A stretch of 64,000 nt of DNA from Immundisolibacter sp049322795 (GTDB taxonomy: Bacteria > Pseudomonadota > Gammaproteobacteria > Immundisolibacterales > Immundisolibacteraceae): contig JBMOQH010000016.1 of assembly GCA_049322795.1 (NCBI GenBank), positions 223,449-287,448 on the forward strand, given 5' to 3'. Each line of letters starts with the position of its first letter. Positions within the stretch are counted from its first letter, which is position 1. The position numbers were made by a program, and so were the translations under genes. This document shows, piece after piece, positions 1 to 9,015 of this stretch. The notes beneath the pieces were generated by a model. It ran no database searches and was not told where the DNA came from. It worked only from the letters and a program-made list of their open reading frames with translations.

Positions 1-1
1 G

Positions 2-658
2 CGCACGCAAACCTACGAGGTCGACACCGGCGACTGCGGCCCGATGGTGCTGGACGCCCTGCTGCACATCAAGAACCGCCAGGACGGCGGGCTCACCTTC
101 CGCCGCTCCTGCCGCGAGGGCGTGTGCGGCTCCTGCGCCATGAACATCGACGGCGTCAACACGCTGGCCTGCACCAAGGCCACCGCCGACTGCCGCAGCG
201 CGCACGTGCGCATCTTCCCGCTGCCGCACCAGGAGGTCATCAAGGACCTGGTGCCGGACCTGACCCACTTCTACGCCCAGTACGCGGCGCTCGAACCGTG
301 GCTGAAGACCGAAACGCCGCCGCCGTCCGGCCGTGAGCACCGGCAGTCGCACGAGGACCGCAGCCAGCTCGACGGGCACTACGAGTGCATCCTGTGCGCC
401 TGCTGTTCCACCTCCTGCCCGTCGTACTGGTGGAATTCGGACCGCTTCTTCGGTCCGGCCGCGCTGCTGGCCGCGCACCGCTGGATCATCGACAGCCGCG
501 ACGAGGCGCAGGGCGAGCGCCTGGATCAGCTCGAGGACCCGTTCCGGCTGTACCGCTGCCACACCATCATGAACTGCACCAGCGCCTGCCCGAAGGGTCT
601 GAACCCGGCCAAGGCCATCGCCGACATCAAGAAGCGGCTGGTGCAGCGCCACCTGTAG
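2..658 (+). CDS. sdhB: Succinate dehydrogenase iron-sulfur subunit (5' partial)
   Basis: Iron-sulfur subunit of respiratory complex II, passing electrons from the flavoprotein SdhA to the membrane quinone site. The frame is open from base 2, so the N-terminus lies outside the window; 218 residues are visible against about 230-260 in the family. All three cluster-binding regions are present: CREGVCGSC plus a later Cys for the 2Fe-2S centre, CILCACCSTSCP for the 4Fe-4S centre, and the C-terminal CHTIMNC/SACPKG region for the 3Fe-4S centre. The CILCAC form, rather than the CIGCGC of enterobacteria, is common in other proteobacteria. sdhCDA are presumably upstream, outside view. Confidence 0.95.
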   Translation, partial: RTQTYEVDTGDCGPMVLDALLHIKNRQDGGLTFRRSCREGVCGSCAMNIDGVNTLACTKATADCRSAHVRIFPLPHQEVIKDLVPDLTHFYAQYAALEPWLKTETPPPSGREHRQSHEDRSQLDGHYECILCACCSTSCPSYWWNSDRFFGPAALLAAHRWIIDSRDEAQGERLDQLEDPFRLYRCHTIMNCTSACPKGLNPAKAIADIKKRLVQRHL

Positions 659-673
659 GCGGCGCCGCGCCTC

Positions 674-1771
674 ATGCTGCAGGCGGTTCCGGCCACGCCG
701 CTGGCGCGCTATCGCTGGGACACGACGCAGCCCGATTTCGTCGCCGACCCGCTGCAGGAAGCCGCCGCCGCGCGGCTGGATGCCCTGTGGCAGGCCATCG
801 CCCGGCCGCCGAAGCGTGGCTGGCTCGCCCGTCTCACCGCGCGCAGCACCCCCACCCCATCGGCCGGTGCCTATCTGTGGGGTGACGTCGGGCGCGGCAA
901 GAGCTATCTGCTCGATCTGTTCTTCGACTGCCTGCCCGGCGAGCGCAAGCGTCGCCTGCATTTCCACGAGTTCATGCGCGCCGTGCACGCCGCGCGGCGG
1001 CGCCTGGGCGACATTCCGGACCCGCTGCCGCGCATCGTGGACGAGTGGGTCGGCCGCGCGGACGTGCTGTGCTTCGATGAGTTCCAGGTGCACGACATCG
1101 CCGACGCCATGCTGCTCGGCGGCCTGCTGCGGGAGCTGCTCGACCGCGGCGTGTACGTGGTGGCGACCTCCAACCGCCGCCCGGACGACCTGTACCTGCA
1201 CGGCCTGCAGCGGGCGCGCTTCGTGCCGACCATCGCGCTCATCAAGGAGCGGCTGGACGTCATCGAGCTGAACGGCCCTACCGACTACCGGCGCCGCGCG
1301 CTGCACGACGTGCGCCGTTACCTGACACCGCTCGGCCCGGCGGCCGAGGAAGGCATGTTGGCGGCCTTCAGCCACCTGGTGCCGGAGCACGAGAAGACCG
1401 GGCCGCTGGAGGTGCACGGCCGGGTGATCGAGGTCCGCCACCGCGGCAGCGATGTGGCCTGGTTCGACTTCGACGCCCTGTGCCGCACCGCCCGCAGCGC
1501 GCTCGACTACCTCGACCTCGCCGAGCGTTTCCACACCGTGCTGCTGTCCGGCGTGCCGCGGCTCAGCGCCGACGAGTCCGACGTGGCGCACCGGTTCATG
1601 AACCTGGTCGACGTGCTGTACGACCAGGGCGTGAACCTCATCGTGTCGGCCGCCGCCCCGCCCGCCGAGCTGTACCCGGGCGAGCGCATGGGCTTCGAGT
1701 TCCAGCGCACGGTGAGCCGGCTGATCGAGATGCAGTCGGACGCCTGGCCCGGTGAGCGGCGCCGATCCTGA
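674..1771 (+). CDS. zapE: Cell division ATPase ZapE (AFG1-like)
   Basis: Predicted AFG1-family P-loop ATPase of 365 residues; in E. coli ZapE associates with the constricting FtsZ ring. A Walker A motif GDVGRGKS lies at about residues 70-77 and a Walker B motif LCFDEF at about 132-137. The N-terminal region with the RYxWD-like start and the C-terminal LSADESDVAHRF segment fit the family. It starts 15 bp after sdhB, so it may be cotranscribed with it. Its 3' end overlaps the start of rsmJ by 20 bp, which suggests translational coupling. Confidence 0.9.
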   Translation: MLQAVPATPLARYRWDTTQPDFVADPLQEAAAARLDALWQAIARPPKRGWLARLTARSTPTPSAGAYLWGDVGRGKSYLLDLFFDCLPGERKRRLHFHEFMRAVHAARRRLGDIPDPLPRIVDEWVGRADVLCFDEFQVHDIADAMLLGGLLRELLDRGVYVVATSNRRPDDLYLHGLQRARFVPTIALIKERLDVIELNGPTDYRRRALHDVRRYLTPLGPAAEEGMLAAFSHLVPEHEKTGPLEVHGRVIEVRHRGSDVAWFDFDALCRTARSALDYLDLAERFHTVLLSGVPRLSADESDVAHRFMNLVDVLYDQGVNLIVSAAAPPAELYPGERMGFEFQRTVSRLIEMQSDAWPGERRRS

Positions 1772-2489
1772 GCACCCGGTCGCGGTGCTCGCCGCGGCCG
1801 ACCCGCGACCGGCGGAACTGGCGTCCCGCCTCGGCCTGCCGCTGGTCGAGGTCGAGGCGGATGCGGCGTTGCTGCTCGCCTTTGGCCCCGACGGCCTGGA
1901 GTTGCGCGCCCCCGGCCGGCGCCTTACGCCGCTGCGTGTGGACTTCTCGCACATCGGCCAGCACGGCGGCAGCGAGCTGCTGCGCGCCACGCGCGTCAAG
2001 GCGCGCCCGGCGCGGCTTTGGGATCTCACCGCCGGGCTCGCCACGGATGCCTTTCGCCTGGCGCGCGCGGGTTTCGAGGTCACCGCCTGCGAGCGCGTGC
2101 CGGTCATCCACGCCCTGGTCGAGGATGCCCTGGTCCGCGCACCGGCCTTGCCGGCGCCGGGCCGGCTGGAACTGCGTCTGGCGGACGCGCGCACGGTGCT
2201 GGCCGACGCCGGGCTGCCGGCTCCGGACGTGATCTACCTCGATCCCATGTTCCCCGGCGAGGGCCGCACCGCGCTGCCCCGGCGCGAGCTGCAACTGCTG
2301 CGCGAGCTGACCGGCGACGACGACACTGGCACCGAGCTGCTGGCCCTCGCCCGCCGGCGGGCCCTGCGGCGCGTGGTGGTGAAGCGCCCGCTGCACGCGC
2401 CGACGCTGGCCACGGACGTCGATCTCGCCTTCAAAGGGCGGGCGGTGCGCTTCGACGTGTACCTCGCGCCCACCCAGACGGACGCCTGA
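1752..2489 (+). CDS. rsmJ: 16S rRNA (guanine-1516-N2)-methyltransferase RsmJ
   Basis: SAM-dependent methyltransferase that modifies G1516 of 16S rRNA. The 245-residue protein carries the family signature YLDPMFP followed by a charged stretch and LPRRELQLLREL, corresponding to the DPMYP..KSAL region of E. coli RsmJ (YhiQ). A SAM-binding DLTAGLATDAF segment is in the middle. The start is GTG at 1752, inside the end of zapE; no better start lies downstream near the conserved N-terminus. Confidence 0.88.
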   Translation: MSGADPEHPVAVLAAADPRPAELASRLGLPLVEVEADAALLLAFGPDGLELRAPGRRLTPLRVDFSHIGQHGGSELLRATRVKARPARLWDLTAGLATDAFRLARAGFEVTACERVPVIHALVEDALVRAPALPAPGRLELRLADARTVLADAGLPAPDVIYLDPMFPGEGRTALPRRELQLLRELTGDDDTGTELLALARRRALRRVVVKRPLHAPTLATDVDLAFKGRAVRFDVYLAPTQTDA

Positions 2490-2500
2490 GCCGCGCGCGA

Positions 2501-3403
2501 TCAGTCAATAGCGGTCGCCTCGATGGCCAATAGGCCGGCGAGGCGCGCCGGATCCCACCGCGCCACCGCCCAGCGCAGCAGCTCGGCGGGCGGCGCGCCG
2601 TGCAGGTCGGCCGGCGGCGGCAAGCGCAGGGCGCTCAGCACGGCCTGCAGGTTGGCGCTGGCGGCGGTGTTGTCGAGCGGCGCAGCACGGGTCTGCTTGC
2701 CGAGTTTGAGACCCGCGCGGTCCACCAGCAGCGGCAGGTGCGCATAGCCGGGCTGGGGCAGGCCAAGACAGTGCTGCAGATGGATTTGCCGCGGAGTCGA
2801 GGTGAGCAGGTCCACGCCGCGCGCCACCTCGGTCACGCCCTGGAAGGCGTCGTCCACGACCGTTGCGAGCTGATAGGCCAACAGCCCATCGGCGCGTTGC
2901 AGCACGAAATCGCCGACCTCGCGGGCAAGGTTCTGGCAAACATCACCCTGCACGGCGTCATGAAATCCGATGTCCGCATCGGGCACACGCAGGCGCCAGG
3001 CGCGCGCGTCGTGGCCCGGCGGCAGACCCGCGCGGCAGGTGCCGCGATAGACCGGGCCATCCACGCCAGCGCGGGCCGCGGCGGCCAGTTCGCGGCGCGT
3101 GCAGGCGCAGGGGTAGACCCGGCCGGCGCGGCGCAGTTGATCAAGCGCCGCGCGATAGGCGTCCGTGCGCCGGCTCTGCCACAGCACCTCGCCGTCCCAC
3201 GGCAGGCCGTGGGCTTCGAGGCTGCGCAGGATGGCGGCGGCGGCGCCCGGCACGACGCGCGGCGGGTCGAGGTCGTCGATGCGCAGCAGCCAGCGGCCAC
3301 CCGCGCGGCGCGCCGACAGGTAACTGCCGACCGCCGCCAGCAGCGATCCCAGGTGCAGTTCGCCGCTTGGCGTCGGGGCGAAGCGGCCACATGGCTGTGC
3401 CAT
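2501..3403 (-). CDS. gluQ: Glutamyl-Q tRNA(Asp) synthetase
   Basis: Truncated GluRS paralogue that attaches glutamate to the queuosine base at the wobble position of tRNA-Asp. The ATG at 3403 puts GRFAPTPSG close to the N-terminus, as in the family, so it is preferred to the TTG at 3421; this gives 300 residues. The HIGH-type motif reads HLGS and the KMSKS equivalent reads KLGKQ, close to the KLSKQ of GluQ-RS. A CAC motif and a YRGTC motif supply the Cys/Tyr zinc ligands. No anticodon-binding domain is present, as expected. It converges on rsmJ with only 11 bp between the two stops. Confidence 0.9.
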   Translation of the reverse strand: MAQPCGRFAPTPSGELHLGSLLAAVGSYLSARRAGGRWLLRIDDLDPPRVVPGAAAAILRSLEAHGLPWDGEVLWQSRRTDAYRAALDQLRRAGRVYPCACTRRELAAAARAGVDGPVYRGTCRAGLPPGHDARAWRLRVPDADIGFHDAVQGDVCQNLAREVGDFVLQRADGLLAYQLATVVDDAFQGVTEVARGVDLLTSTPRQIHLQHCLGLPQPGYAHLPLLVDRAGLKLGKQTRAAPLDNTAASANLQAVLSALRLPPPADLHGAPPAELLRWAVARWDPARLAGLLAIEATAID

Positions 3404-3491
3404 TTGCGGACAGGTCGGCAAGGGCTTTCGTGTACCTTATCCGGCCCGGCGCGTGTCAGGCGCCGCAGGCTGGAACACAGGGAGCGGGGGC

Positions 3492-3830
3492 ATGAAACTC
3501 ATCACGGCGGTCATCAAGCCGCACAAGCTGGACGATGTGCGCGACGCGCTCGGCACCATCGGCATCACCGGCATGACGGTGGCCGAGGTCCGCGGCTTCG
3601 GGCGCCAGAAAGGCCATACCGAAATCTATCGCGGCGCGGAGTACGTGGTCGATTTTATTGCCAAGATGCGGATCGAGGTGGCGGTGCGCGATGACGACGC
3701 CGAGCGCGTGGTCGAGGCCATCGCCAACGCCGCCAACAGCGGCCGGATCGGCGACGGCAAGATCTTCGTCACCCCACTGGAGCAGGTGATCCGCATCCGC
3801 ACCGGCGAAACCGGGCCCGACGCGATCTGA
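3492..3830 (+). CDS. glnK: Nitrogen regulatory PII protein (GlnK type)
   Basis: PII signal-transduction protein of 112 residues that senses 2-oxoglutarate, ATP and ADP and controls AmtB and nitrogen regulators. The conserved T-loop GFGRQKGHTEIYRGAEY ends in Tyr51, the uridylylation site. The B-loop (GRIGDGKIFV) and C-loop are intact. The start is the ATG at 3492, preceded by a purine-rich GGAGCGGGGG; an upstream in-frame start would add 13 non-conserved residues. Position directly before amtB (39 bp gap) indicates the GlnK role of membrane sequestration by AmtB rather than GlnB. No convincing sigma-54 site was found in the 88 bp before it. Confidence 0.93.
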   Translation: MKLITAVIKPHKLDDVRDALGTIGITGMTVAEVRGFGRQKGHTEIYRGAEYVVDFIAKMRIEVAVRDDDAERVVEAIANAANSGRIGDGKIFVTPLEQVIRIRTGETGPDAI

Positions 3831-3869
3831 GGCCCGATACACAAGAATCCGACGCGGGGAGGACGATTC

Positions 3870-5153
3870 ATGCGCAGGGTCACCGTGCCCGCGGCAGCGC
3901 TGTGCCTGCCATTGCCGGCGGCGGCCGAAACGGCCGTCGCCAATGCCGCCCATACGGCCTGGCTGCTGAGCGCCACGGCGCTGGTGCTGTTCATGACGCT
4001 GCCGGGCCTGGCGCTTTTCTACGGCGGTCTGGTGCGCAGCAAGAACGTGCTGTCGGTGCTGATGCAGTGCTTTGCCATCACCGGCCTGGTGTCGGTGCTG
4101 TGGCTGCTGTTCGGTTACAGCGGCGCCTTTGGGCAGGGCGGCGCGCTGCACGCCTGGTATGGCGGCTTCGGCAAGGCGGGATTGGCCGGCGTGGACCGGG
4201 CGGCGGTGGCCGGTCAGCTGCCCGAGACCGTGTTCGCCATGTTTCAGATGACGTTCGCCATCATCACCCCGGCGCTCGTCGTCGGCGGTTTTGCCGAGCG
4301 CATGAAATTCTCGGCCATGCTGTTGTTCTCGGGCCTGTGGCTGGCGCTGGTGTATGTGCCGGTGTGCCACTGGGTGTGGGGCGGCGGCTGGCTGGCGGGC
4401 CTGGGGCTGATGGACTATGCCGGCGGCACCGTGGTGCACGTGAACGCCGGCGTCGCGGCGCTGGTGGCGGCACTGGTGCTGGGGCCGCGGCGCGGTTTCC
4501 CCGGCACCTTGATGCTGCCGCACAACCTCACCATGACGGTCACCGGCGCGGGCATGCTGTGGGTCGGCTGGTACGGCTTCAATGCCGGCAGCGCGCTGGC
4601 GGCGGATGGCAACGCCGGCATGGCCATGCTGGTGACGCACACCGGCGCCGCCGCTGGCGCGCTGACCTGGATGGCCATCGAGTGGCTGCGGCACGGCAAG
4701 CCGAGCGTGCTCGGCATCGTCACCGGCATGGTGGCCGGTCTGGGCACCATCACGCCGGCCAGCGGCTACGTCGGCCCGCTGGGGGCGCTGGCCATCGGCG
4801 TGCTGGCCGGCGGCGTGTGCTTCGTGGCGACCCAGTACATCAAGCGCGTGCTGCACATCGACGACAGCCTGGACGTGTTTCCGGTGCACGGCGTCGGCGG
4901 CATCATCGGCACGCTGGCGGTCGGGGTGTTCGCGGCGGTGGAGCTTGGCGGCACCGGCTTCAGCGCCGGCAGCATGGGCCGGCAGCTCGCGGTGCAGGCG
5001 CTGGGCGTCGGGGCCACGGCGGTATGGAGCGGCGCGCTGAGCTACCTGCTGCTCAAGGCCATAGACGCGCTGATCGGCCTGCGCGTGGACGCCGAGACGG
5101 AGACCACCGGCCTCGACATCAGCCAGCACGAGGAACGCGGTTACGACCTGTAG
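3870..5153 (+). CDS. amtB: Ammonium transporter AmtB
   Basis: Inner-membrane ammonium channel of 427 residues with an N-terminal signal peptide (about residues 1-19) and about 11 transmembrane helices. The twin-histidine pore is represented by CHWVWGGGW and VFPVHGVGGIIGTLA. The MDYAGGTVVHVNAG signature is intact. A ribosome site GGGGAGGA precedes the ATG. It forms an operon with glnK, whose product blocks the channel when nitrogen is plentiful. The 148 bp that follow, up to the next gene, show no clear terminator or other element. Confidence 0.94.
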   Translation: MRRVTVPAAALCLPLPAAAETAVANAAHTAWLLSATALVLFMTLPGLALFYGGLVRSKNVLSVLMQCFAITGLVSVLWLLFGYSGAFGQGGALHAWYGGFGKAGLAGVDRAAVAGQLPETVFAMFQMTFAIITPALVVGGFAERMKFSAMLLFSGLWLALVYVPVCHWVWGGGWLAGLGLMDYAGGTVVHVNAGVAALVAALVLGPRRGFPGTLMLPHNLTMTVTGAGMLWVGWYGFNAGSALAADGNAGMAMLVTHTGAAAGALTWMAIEWLRHGKPSVLGIVTGMVAGLGTITPASGYVGPLGALAIGVLAGGVCFVATQYIKRVLHIDDSLDVFPVHGVGGIIGTLAVGVFAAVELGGTGFSAGSMGRQLAVQALGVGATAVWSGALSYLLLKAIDALIGLRVDAETETTGLDISQHEERGYDL

Positions 5154-5301
5154 CCGCTGCGGCGGGCGGCGCGTGGACAGCGCCGCCGGCGGGCCGGGAT
5201 AATCGCCGGCTCGCGTGAACCGCGGCGCTGATTCTCGCGGGCCCCTGTCCGGCTCGGTATCCCGGTCAAAACCCCATTCAAAACCAAACGGAGTTCGAGA
5301 C

Positions 5302-6312
5302 ATGCGTGTATGCATTCTGGGGGCCGGCGGCCTCGGTTCGGTGATCGGCGGCTACCTCGCGAAAACCGGTGTCGAGACCACCCTGATCGCCCGCCCGGCG
5401 CATGCCGAAGCGATCACGCGCAATGGCCTGCGCATCGAGGGCGTACGCGGCGAGCACCTGATTCGTGAGCACCTGACCGCCGTCAGCAACCCGGCCGACG
5501 CCAAGGGCGAGTTCGACTATCTCATCCTGGCGACCAAGGCCAAGGACAGCGACACCGCGCTGGCGTCGGCCGATTGCCTGAAGGACCGCGTCAAGACCGC
5601 GTGTTCGATCCAGAACACCATCGTGAAGGAACAGGTGCTGACGGACTGGGTCGGCGACCCCGCGCGCGTGATGGGCGCGTCCACCATCGAGGGCGGTTCG
5701 CTCGAGGGGCCGGGCTTCGTCAAGAACCACGTCACGGTGCCGACCACGGCCTACTTCGGCGAGCTCGACGGCACCATCAGCCCGCGCGCGCAGGCGCTGG
5801 CCGATGCCTTCAACGCGGCGGGTCTGGGTGCCAAGGCGGTGGACCACATTTGGCAAGTGCTGTGGGAGAAGCTGACGCAGATCTGCAACGCGTCGTCCTG
5901 GTCGGTGAGCACGCTCGCCGGCAACCACGACCTGAACATCGTGCATGGCATGGCCCTGCGCGAGGGCGCGGAGCACTACGTTGCCATCGCGCGCGAGCTG
6001 CTGGCGGTCTACACCGCGCTCGGCTACAGCCCGCAGAACTTCTATGCCCCGCTGTCGCGCCTGAAGGATCTGCACGAGTGCCGGACCGACGAAGAAGCGG
6101 TGCAGCTCATCGTGGGCTACGGCGAGCGCATGAAGCAGCAGGGCTACGGTGGGCGCACCTCCATGCACGAGGACGTGGTGCGGGGCAAGAAGACCGAGGT
6201 CGACTACATCGTCAAGCCGTTCGTGGACAAGGGCCGCGAGCTCGGCATCCCGGTGCCGACGGTGACGGCGGCGTATCGCATCATCAAGGTGCTGGACCAC
6301 TACCTGGCCTGA
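5302..6312 (+). CDS. Ketopantoate reductase family NAD(P)-binding oxidoreductase
   Basis: Protein of 336 residues in the ApbA/PanE family, which reduces 2-oxoacids such as ketopantoate with NADPH. The Rossmann motif LGAGGLGSVIGG is at the N-terminus; Lys190 in WEKL and the following Asn match the catalytic region of PanE. The C-terminal GKKTEVDYI and GIPVPT segments are typical. The start at 5302 has the dinucleotide motif at residue 6; longer starts add unlikely sequence. Family members act on many 2-oxoacids, and the gene sits next to a hydroxyacid dehydrogenase rather than panB/panC, so a true pantoate role is uncertain. Confidence 0.75.
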   Translation: MRVCILGAGGLGSVIGGYLAKTGVETTLIARPAHAEAITRNGLRIEGVRGEHLIREHLTAVSNPADAKGEFDYLILATKAKDSDTALASADCLKDRVKTACSIQNTIVKEQVLTDWVGDPARVMGASTIEGGSLEGPGFVKNHVTVPTTAYFGELDGTISPRAQALADAFNAAGLGAKAVDHIWQVLWEKLTQICNASSWSVSTLAGNHDLNIVHGMALREGAEHYVAIARELLAVYTALGYSPQNFYAPLSRLKDLHECRTDEEAVQLIVGYGERMKQQGYGGRTSMHEDVVRGKKTEVDYIVKPFVDKGRELGIPVPTVTAAYRIIKVLDHYLA

Positions 6313-6318
6313 TCGGAC

Positions 6319-7242
6319 ATGAGCAAGAAACGCGTTCTGGTGGCAGAAACCCTGGAGCAGGCCGGCATCGACCTGCTGCGGCAGCACTTCGATGTGGACG
6401 TGCGCGAGCGCACGGACGAGCAGACGCTCGCCGGCCTCATCGGCGACTACGACGCGCTGATGATCAAGACCTACACGCGGGTGTCGAAGGCGGTCATCGA
6501 CCGGGCCGGGAAGCTCAGGATCGTCGCCCGCGCCGGCAGCGGTCTCGACAAGGTGGATCTCGCCTACGCCAAGGAAAAGGGCCTGACCGTGCGCAACACG
6601 CCGCAGGCCAACGTGGTGTCCGTGGCCGAGCTGGTGTTCGGGCTGATGCTGGCGGTGTCGCGCAAGCTCGCCGCCGCCGACCGCTACGTGCGCGCGGGCG
6701 AGGGTTGGGACCGCGACCGCTTCACCGGCGTGGAACTGGCCGGCAAGACGCTCGGCATCGTCGGCTTCGGCAACATCGGCAAGCTGGTGGCCAGGCGCGC
6801 GCTGGCCTTCGACATGCAGCTGGTCGGCTACGACCCCTTCGTGGATGCCGCCGGCATGGCCGAGCACGGCGTGCGCAAGGTCGAGACCGTGGACGAGGTC
6901 ATCGACGCGGCCGACTACATCACCGTGCACGTGCCGCTGCTCGATGCTACCCGTGGCCTGTTCAGCACGGCGCAGTTCGCCCGCATGAAGCCGACCGCCA
7001 TCTTCATCAACACCGCCCGCGGCGAGGTGGTGGACGAGCCGGCGCTGATCGCGGCCCTGCAGACGGGCGAGATCGCCGGCGCCGGGCTCGACGTGTACGA
7101 GGCCGAGCCGCCGAATCATCCCGAGCTGCTCGCGCTCGACAACGTGGTGCTGTGCCCACACATCGGCGCCGCCACGCGCGAGGCGCTGAACCGCATGACC
7201 GTGCAGGCGGCCGAGATGATCATCGACGCGCTCCGGGACTGA
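6319..7242 (+). CDS. D-2-hydroxyacid dehydrogenase (short SerA-like)
   Basis: NAD-dependent D-isomer 2-hydroxyacid dehydrogenase of 307 residues, closest in motif pattern to 3-phosphoglycerate dehydrogenase. It has the ARAGSGLDKVD substrate loop, the VGFGNIGKLVA dinucleotide motif, DVYEAEPP with the catalytic Glu, and CPHIGAATREA with the catalytic His. The regulatory ACT domain of long SerA forms is absent, so serine feedback of the E. coli kind is not expected. It follows the ketopantoate-reductase-like gene by 6 bp and precedes serS by 3 bp. That order would suit serine supply, but another hydroxyacid is possible. Confidence 0.75.
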   Translation: MSKKRVLVAETLEQAGIDLLRQHFDVDVRERTDEQTLAGLIGDYDALMIKTYTRVSKAVIDRAGKLRIVARAGSGLDKVDLAYAKEKGLTVRNTPQANVVSVAELVFGLMLAVSRKLAAADRYVRAGEGWDRDRFTGVELAGKTLGIVGFGNIGKLVARRALAFDMQLVGYDPFVDAAGMAEHGVRKVETVDEVIDAADYITVHVPLLDATRGLFSTAQFARMKPTAIFINTARGEVVDEPALIAALQTGEIAGAGLDVYEAEPPNHPELLALDNVVLCPHIGAATREALNRMTVQAAEMIIDALRD

Positions 7243-7245
7243 CCG

Positions 7246-8520
7246 GTGCTCGACCCGCAACGGCTGCGCCGCGAACCGGAGCCGGTGGCGGCCGCGCTGG
7301 CCACGCGCGGCTTTGCGCTCGACGTGGCGCGCCTGGCCGAACTCGAGACACGGCGCAAGGCGGTGCAGACCGAGACCGAGCAGCTGCAGGCCGAGCGCAA
7401 CCGGGTCTCGAAGGCGGTCGGCGAGGCCAAACGCCGTGGCGAGGACGCCGCCGCCCTGCTGGGGCAAATGGCCGGCGTCGGCGAGCGCCTGTCGCAGTTG
7501 GAAGGCGATCTCAAGGCCGTGCAGGCGGCGCTCGACGCCTACTGCCTGGAAATCCCCAACCTCCCGCACGAGTCGGTGCCGGTCGGCCGCAGCGAGGACG
7601 ACAACGTCGAGGTCCGCCGCTGGGGGCAGCCGCCCGCGTTCGACTTCGCCGCGCGCGATCACGTGGACCTCGGCGAGGCGCTCGGCGGGCTCGATTTCGA
7701 GACCGCCGGCAAGATCGCCGGGGCGCGCTTCAGCCTGCTGCGCGGGCCGCTGGCGGCGCTGCAGCGGGCGCTGACGCAGTTCATGCTGGACCTGCACACC
7801 CGCGAGCACGGCTACACCGAGGTGTACGTGCCGTACCTGGCCAATGCCGAGAGTCTCGTCGGCACCGGCCAGCTGCCGAAGTTCGAGGAAGACCAATTCG
7901 TCACCCGCGACGGCTATTACCTCATCCCCACCGCCGAAGTGCCGGTCACCAACATCGTGCGCGACAGCATCGTCGAGGCCGCCGAGCTGCCGCTGAAGCT
8001 GGTGGCGCACACGCCGTGCTTTCGCCGCGAGGCCGGCAGCTACGGCAAGGACACGCGCGGCATGATCCGCCAGCACCAGTTCGAGAAAGTCGAGCTGGTG
8101 CGCCTGGTGGCGCCCGAAACGTCCTGGCAGGCGCACGAGGAGCTGACCGCCGACGCCGAGGCGGTGCTGCAGCGCCTTGGCCTGCCGTATCGCGTCATGG
8201 CGCTGTGCACCGGCGACATGGGGTTTTCCGCCGCCAAGACCTACGACCTCGAGGTCTGGCTGCCGGGGCAGGGCCGGTACCGGGAGATCTCGTCCTGTTC
8301 CAATTTCGGCGATTTCCAGGCGCGGCGCCTGAAAGCCCGCTGGCGCAATCCGGCCACCGGCAAGCCGGAGCTGCTGCACACGCTGAACGGCTCGGGTCTG
8401 GCGGTCGGGCGCACGCTGGTGGCGGTGATCGAGAACTACCAGCAGGCCGACGGCTCGGTCGCAGTGCCCGAGGTGCTGCGCCCGTATCTGGGCGGCAGGG
8501 AGCGCATCGCGCGCGTCTGA
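7246..8520 (+). CDS. serS: Seryl-tRNA synthetase
   Basis: Class II aminoacyl-tRNA synthetase, 424 residues, charging tRNA-Ser. The N-terminal antiparallel coiled-coil arm spans roughly residues 30-110. The motif 2 region reads FRREAGSYGKDTRG and the motif 3 region reads GSGLAVGRTLVAVIEN. The start is GTG at 7246, 3 bp after the previous stop, with the usual family start MLDPQRLR. Length is normal and no frameshift is seen. Confidence 0.96.
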   Translation: MLDPQRLRREPEPVAAALATRGFALDVARLAELETRRKAVQTETEQLQAERNRVSKAVGEAKRRGEDAAALLGQMAGVGERLSQLEGDLKAVQAALDAYCLEIPNLPHESVPVGRSEDDNVEVRRWGQPPAFDFAARDHVDLGEALGGLDFETAGKIAGARFSLLRGPLAALQRALTQFMLDLHTREHGYTEVYVPYLANAESLVGTGQLPKFEEDQFVTRDGYYLIPTAEVPVTNIVRDSIVEAAELPLKLVAHTPCFRREAGSYGKDTRGMIRQHQFEKVELVRLVAPETSWQAHEELTADAEAVLQRLGLPYRVMALCTGDMGFSAAKTYDLEVWLPGQGRYREISSCSNFGDFQARRLKARWRNPATGKPELLHTLNGSGLAVGRTLVAVIENYQQADGSVAVPEVLRPYLGGRERIARV

Positions 8521-8638
8521 TTGGCCACGCCGCCCTGCGCGGCGACTTCTTCGGTGGCGCAGGCCGAGGCCTGCCTTGTCCGGCCGCGCCAATGGGCGCA
8601 GCATCGGCAGGCCAACTACACCACCGGAGGAGAACGAC

Positions 8639-9013
8639 ATGCTGTACGTGGTCATTTCCCGCTTCGACGAGGCCGCCGTGGCGCGGCTGCGCGGCGAGCT
8701 GCCGCCGGCGGCCTTTGCCTACATCGATGAGGCCATCCACCACCAGCGCCTGCCGAGTCAGGCCGACATCGAGGCGCAGGGCGTGCCGGGCGGGCTGGCC
8801 GGCGTGCTGGCGGCGCACCTCGAACACCTCACCGGCCTGCGCGGCAGCGGCAAGCTCGTCAGCGGCGGGCCGTGCAGCGGTTTCGCCAACGCCATCAACA
8901 TCTTCGAGGCCAATTCCGCCGACGAGGCGCGAACCCTGCACGACGCCGATCCGCTGGCCCGGCACGGCTACTTCGCGGTCGAGACCATCTACCCCTGGCA
9001 GCGGGTGTTCTGA
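8639..9013 (+). CDS. YCII-related domain protein
   Basis: Small protein of 124 residues with a ferredoxin-like YCII/DGPF-type fold suggested by the start MLYVVISRF, the SGGPC turn and a late HGYFAVETIYPW region. A strong GGAGG ribosome site lies just before the ATG at 8639. YCII proteins are small cytoplasmic proteins, a few of them dehydrochlorinases or lactone isomerases; no specific function can be assigned here. It precedes a glutathione transferase gene by 2 bp. The 118 bp before it, after serS, show no clear element. Confidence 0.6.
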   Translation: MLYVVISRFDEAAVARLRGELPPAAFAYIDEAIHHQRLPSQADIEAQGVPGGLAGVLAAHLEHLTGLRGSGKLVSGGPCSGFANAINIFEANSADEARTLHDADPLARHGYFAVETIYPWQRVF

Positions 9014-9015
9014 GC

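Noticed and set aside
3404..3491. Sigma-54 promoter before glnK
   Set aside because: No GG/GC pair with correct spacing and flanks was found.
5278..8655. A very long open frame of about 1,100 codons on the minus strand
   Set aside because: It is antisense to serA-like and serS genes with clear motifs, rich in His/Arg/Gln and without any domain; a by-product of high GC.
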